A DNA stretch of 64,000 nucleotides from Bacteroidota bacterium (GTDB taxonomy: Bacteria; Bacteroidota; Ignavibacteria; Ignavibacteriales; Melioribacteraceae), in the NCBI GenBank assembly GCA_018818165.1, contig JAHISP010000036.1, forward strand, positions 111,113 to 175,112, in the 5' to 3' direction. The notes beneath the pieces are model-generated. The model saw only the letters and a list, made by a program, of their open reading frames with translations, was not told where the DNA came from and did no database searches. Position 1 is the stretch's first letter. Every line of letters starts with the position of its first letter. Shown piece after piece: positions 61,064 through 64,000 of this stretch. The position numbers and the translations under genes were made by a program.

Positions 61064-61756
61064 ATGAATAAAATAGTAATAACATTCTATAGTATAATAT
61101 TAACATTAAATATAATTGCCCAAGGCGTAATTAAACCAGAAGGCACACTTCCAGTTGAATTGGTTTATTTTGTTGGGGATGTTGTTGATTCTACTGTGGA
61201 ATTACGTTGGGGAACTGCTACCGAAGTTAATAATTATGGATACGATATTTTAAGAGCAGATACTTCTTTGTTGTTTGAAAGAATAGACTTTGTGCAGGGA
61301 CATGGGAATAGTTATTCCCCAAAGGATTATCTTTTTTTTGATACAACAATTACTAAAAATGGAAAGTATTTTTATTTGCTTAAACAGATTGATTTTGATG
61401 GAAATTTTGAATTAACACATGATACAGTAAAAGTAACTGTTGATTACATTACATCAATTAAAGAAAATTTTCAGACTCAAAATTTAGAACCAGAAGTTTT
61501 TGAATTATCGCAAAACTATCCAAATCCATTTAATCCAGAAACAAATATTTTATTTACAATTAGAGAGCAAGATTTTGTAACTCTAAAATTGTATTCAATT
61601 ACTGGTGAGGAGCTAGAAACCATAATTAGCGGCATCGTGACATCCGGCACACATATAATAAAATTCAAACCTAAAAATTTGTCTTCGGGTACATATATTT
61701 ATAAATTTAGTGTACACAATAAATCAGTCTCAAAAAAAATGATATTTATAAAGTGA
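61064..61756 (+). CDS. Small secreted protein with type IX sorting domain
   Basis: This 230-residue protein has a signal peptide (about 1-20). A fibronectin-like region follows (VELRWGTATEVNNYGYDI, GKYFYLLKQIDFDG, each cited in part), common in secreted proteins of this group. The sorting domain covers about the last 80 residues, with LSQNYPNPFNPETNI, KLYSITGEELETII and SGTYIYKFS. It would be a direct substrate for PorU encoded upstream. It starts without a strong ribosome site and is 7 bases before the next gene. Confidence 0.88.
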   Translation: MNKIVITFYSIILTLNIIAQGVIKPEGTLPVELVYFVGDVVDSTVELRWGTATEVNNYGYDILRADTSLLFERIDFVQGHGNSYSPKDYLFFDTTITKNGKYFYLLKQIDFDGNFELTHDTVKVTVDYITSIKENFQTQNLEPEVFELSQNYPNPFNPETNILFTIREQDFVTLKLYSITGEELETIISGIVTSGTHIIKFKPKNLSSGTYIYKFSVHNKSVSKKMIFIK

Positions 61757-61763
61757 GGTAATA

Positions 61764-63098
61764 ATGAAAAAAATATTAGTGTTCTTTGTTCTTCTATTTG
61801 CCGTTCAAATTCAAGCACAGTTCGAAAATGATTTGTATTCTGACGAAGGTGTTCTTTCGGGTGGTTTAGGAATGAGTTGGATTGACGGTCAAGCTAACTA
61901 TACTTTCAGATTTCGTCCAGAAGTTGCGTTCGGTAATTTTGGTGCTGGATTGGATCTAAATCTTGAATTTAATTCCGATGGAATACGGACAGAAAATTTT
62001 AATACTGCTTCTGATTATTTAGCTATTATTAGATATCTAAGATGGGGACACAAAAATGATCCATTATACATTCGGGTTGGAGCATTAGACAATTCAACAT
62101 TAGGTTATGGAAATATTATGTATCTATATAATAACAGTCCGTCATTTGATGCTCGTACAATTGGTCTTGAAGTTGGTCTTGATATGGATTTGTGGGGAGT
62201 TGAAGCTGTGTATGGAAACTTTGCGGATGCTGGCATTTTGGGAGCGCGTGGTTATGTTCGCCCATTGAAATTTACTTCTGCTGGTGATATTCCAATTATT
62301 GGCAATATTGAAGTTGGGGCTACATTTACAACAGACGTTGATAAAAAAGCTGGTTATCTAGGTGGTTATTATGATGTAGTAAAAGATGATTTTATCGCGA
62401 CTAGAGATACTGGTAGTATCAAAATTATTTCCGCGGATATTGGTCTCCCAATTTTTCAAACAAGCGTAACTAGCTTGGAACTGTATATTACACATACGCA
62501 AATACTTGATTTCGGTTCTGGACAAGCTTATGGTGCATTATTTAATTTTGATTTTACTGGAGTTTCATTAAAGGTTAAATTGGAAAGAAATATAAATGGT
62601 AAGCAATATATACCAGCATATTTTGACGCGCTTTATGAAATTGATAGATTTAGAATGGATGAAAATGGCGATCTTAGCGGAAAAGCTAAAGAGCTTGAAA
62701 TTGCCGCGCTTGATGCTGTAAATGGTTGGAATGGTGGTTTGTTCCTTGATGTTATGAACCTCTTTAGAGTTTCAGGAAGTTATCAAAGATTAGATGGGGA
62801 TAATCAAAATGGTACTTTGTATCTTGGTGCTGAGGTTAATCCTATGGGAACACCAATGGTAGTTAGAGCTGGATATGATAAAACTGGTATTACTACTGAA
62901 TCTGAAATGTTTACTTTAGATGATAGATCAAGATTGTTTGTTGAAGCTGGGTATAAACCATATCCATTTATGATTGTCTCGTTGGTTTATCTATGGACGT
63001 TTGAACCAATTCGTGGAGTAGATGAAACTATTCTTGGTTATGAACCACAAAAAAGAATTGAGCCAAGAGTTACTTTTGTAATGCCACTCAATTTCTAA
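61764..63098 (+). CDS. Outer-membrane protein of unknown function, 444 aa
   Basis: A signal peptide (cleavage after about VQIQAQ) precedes a series of amphipathic beta strands ending EPRVTFVMPLNF, with the terminal Phe expected of a barrel. No known family is recognised; the segment FRPEVAFGNFGAGLDLNLEFN looks like a barrel strand pair. It follows the type IX cargo gene by 7 bases with a GTGAGG site, so the two are coexpressed, perhaps as surface partners. It is not a clear PorV. Confidence 0.8.
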   Translation: MKKILVFFVLLFAVQIQAQFENDLYSDEGVLSGGLGMSWIDGQANYTFRFRPEVAFGNFGAGLDLNLEFNSDGIRTENFNTASDYLAIIRYLRWGHKNDPLYIRVGALDNSTLGYGNIMYLYNNSPSFDARTIGLEVGLDMDLWGVEAVYGNFADAGILGARGYVRPLKFTSAGDIPIIGNIEVGATFTTDVDKKAGYLGGYYDVVKDDFIATRDTGSIKIISADIGLPIFQTSVTSLELYITHTQILDFGSGQAYGALFNFDFTGVSLKVKLERNINGKQYIPAYFDALYEIDRFRMDENGDLSGKAKELEIAALDAVNGWNGGLFLDVMNLFRVSGSYQRLDGDNQNGTLYLGAEVNPMGTPMVVRAGYDKTGITTESEMFTLDDRSRLFVEAGYKPYPFMIVSLVYLWTFEPIRGVDETILGYEPQKRIEPRVTFVMPLNF

Positions 63099-63106
63099 TT
63101 ATATTC

Positions 63107-63133
63107 TAGAGGTCGTATTTAATGCGACCTCTA
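63107..63133. terminator. Convergent hairpin terminator
   Basis: The arms TAGAGGTCG (63107-63115) and CGACCTCTA (63125-63133) form a perfect 9-bp stem between the convergent outer-membrane protein and LolD-type genes. The right arm includes the LolD stop codon. The T run is short. Confidence 0.6.
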
Positions 63134-63811
63134 CGTTTCAAAAATAATTCCATCACGCATTTCAATAATTCTATCCCCAATATTCATCAAGTCTTGATTA
63201 TGAGTAACAATTAAAAATGTGAGATTAAAATCATCTCGTAATTTTTTAATTAAATCATGAATTATTGTGCTATTTGTCGTATCAAGATTTCCAGTGGGTT
63301 CATCCGCAAAAATTATTTTTGGATTATTTGCCAAAGCCCTTGCCATTGCTACACGTTGTTGTTCTCCCCCAGATAATTCTGATGGTCTATGATCACTTCT
63401 ATCTACCAGACCAACAATCTCTAATAATTCTAGACTGCGTTCTTCAGCTTTAGTTTTATTAACTCCAGCAATTAATTGTGGAATTGAAATATTTTCAAGT
63501 GCAGTAAATTCGGGCAATAAATGATGAAATTGAAAAACGAATCCTAAATTCTGGTTTCTAAATTTCGAAACATCATCATCATTTAGTTTGTGAATATTAA
63601 TTCCGTCAAAATCTACAATTCCTAAATCTGGTTTATCTAAACCTGCTAAAATATGTAGCAGCGTGCTTTTGCCAGCTCCAGATTTACCGACTATTACATT
63701 TATTTTCCCTTCATCAATAGAAAGCGAAATCCCTTTAAGTATTTCAAGGCGTTCATCGTTTCTTTTCTGAAATGATTTATGAATATCGTTACATTCTATT
63801 ACTATTGCCAT
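63131..63811 (-). CDS. lolD: LolD/MacB-type ABC transporter ATPase
   Basis: This 226-residue protein has Walker [12 protein letters not shown] (about 39), the signature [15 protein letters not shown], Walker [13 protein letters not shown] and the H-loop VTHNQDL. Spacing and length match LolD, which powers lipoprotein release from the inner membrane through LolC/E; MacB-like exporters are the alternative. The permease gene is not in the window and could lie upstream, beyond the right edge. Many lipoproteins here would be clients. Confidence 0.85.
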   Translation of the reverse strand: MAIVIECNDIHKSFQKRNDERLEILKGISLSIDEGKINVIVGKSGAGKSTLLHILAGLDKPDLGIVDFDGINIHKLNDDDVSKFRNQNLGFVFQFHHLLPEFTALENISIPQLIAGVNKTKAEERSLELLEIVGLVDRSDHRPSELSGGEQQRVAMARALANNPKIIFADEPTGNLDTTNSTIIHDLIKKLRDDFNLTFLIVTHNQDLMNIGDRIIEMRDGIIFET

Positions 63812-63863
63812 ATTATATCTCTTATCTAATCTCTGTATTCTATTATTTAAATATTATTCATGA

Positions 63864-64000
63864 GTCTGGTCTAAAAAGGTATTTCCCGTCATTGCGAGGA
63901 ACGGAGTGACGAAGCAATCTTTTGATTTTGCGCTAAATTCGGCAGATTGCTTCGCTCCGCTCGCAATGACATTATTCAATAGAACCTTTTTATAGTAGAC
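63864..64000. repeat. Palindromic GTCATTGCGAG element (C) with outer terminal repeats
   Basis: The inner arms GTCATTGCGAG (63888-63898) and CTCGCAATGAC (63960-63970) hold a further pair, GAAGCAATCT / AGATTGCTTC (63911-63920 and 63944-63953). Outside them, 63864-63880 and 63984-64000 form an imperfect 17-base inverted repeat (14 matches), beginning GTCT and ending TAAAAAGGT. The whole looks like a small non-coding mobile element (MITE). The window ends exactly at its right end. Confidence 0.7.

Noticed and set aside
1..64000. CRISPR arrays, rRNA and tRNA genes
   Set aside because: I saw no regularly spaced repeats of 25-40 bases, no rRNA motifs and no cloverleaf with a TTCAA-type T arm on either strand.

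Overview
The window looks like chromosomal DNA of an Ignavibacteria-type bacterium (Ignavibacteriota/Chlorobi-Bacteroidota group). The reasons are strong AT richness, type IX secretion C-terminal sorting domains carrying the phrase NFPNPFNPTTTIQYAIP, a PorU-type C25 sortase, many small TPR and DUF lipoproteins, and a fermentative/anaerobic gene set (acetate kinase, MinD-ferredoxin ATPases, an HdrD-like Fe-S membrane protein). The genus cannot be fixed from the sequence alone. No rRNA, tRNA, CRISPR array or prophage was found.

1-9980: the tail of an unknown gene; a carbamoyltransferase followed by an SxtJ-like membrane protein and a 52-residue DUF5989 protein, meeting a membrane-anchored SGNH hydrolase/TPR gene head-on; a secreted NAGPA-domain protein with a type IX sorting domain; and, divergently, an acyl-ACP synthetase/ACP/PlsC fusion with a perfect palindrome in its promoter region. 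9981-14000 (minus strand): a compact operon resembling the orange-protein (ORP) complex loci of anaerobes, with two NifX-like proteins, two MinD/ferredoxin ATPases, a zinc-ribbon protein and a DUF134 regulator. 14200-18041: ECF sigma factor with zinc-finger anti-sigma, gatB, a lipoprotein, and a YefM-YoeB toxin-antitoxin pair. 18412-22404: a large six-PAS histidine kinase of visibly higher GC, followed by about 940 bases with no convincing gene.

23342-38186: ABC exporter, hydroxyacyl-CoA dehydrogenase plus ackA, secreted GH13 amylase, divergent SDR, FAD dehydrogenase, alpha/beta hydrolase, EMO/HdrD-like protein, Hc1 histone-like protein, CapA-like protein, TPR lipoprotein and a DUF58 protein. 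38439-42444: a Tyr/Ser-rich lipoprotein and an outer-membrane porin-like protein, then a promoterless lipoprotein gene packaged between integron attC-like core sites and between two copies of a roughly 110-base direct repeat.

42594-55570: rsgA (without a normal start codon), a TPR/DUF4292/EnvC-like envelope block, and a surface-polysaccharide cluster (flippase, glf, a DUF4143 ATPase next to a broken second glf, and GT2, GT9, WecG-type and GT4 transferases). This runs with an 11-base gap into porU (55582-60894). Because PorU sortases attach secreted cargo to a surface glycolipid, the glycan genes and the sortase may work together. The window ends with a type IX cargo protein, an outer-membrane protein and a LolD-type ATPase. 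Small dispersed palindromic elements beginning GTCATT occur at 2219, 30298 and 63864, with a decayed relative near 60959.
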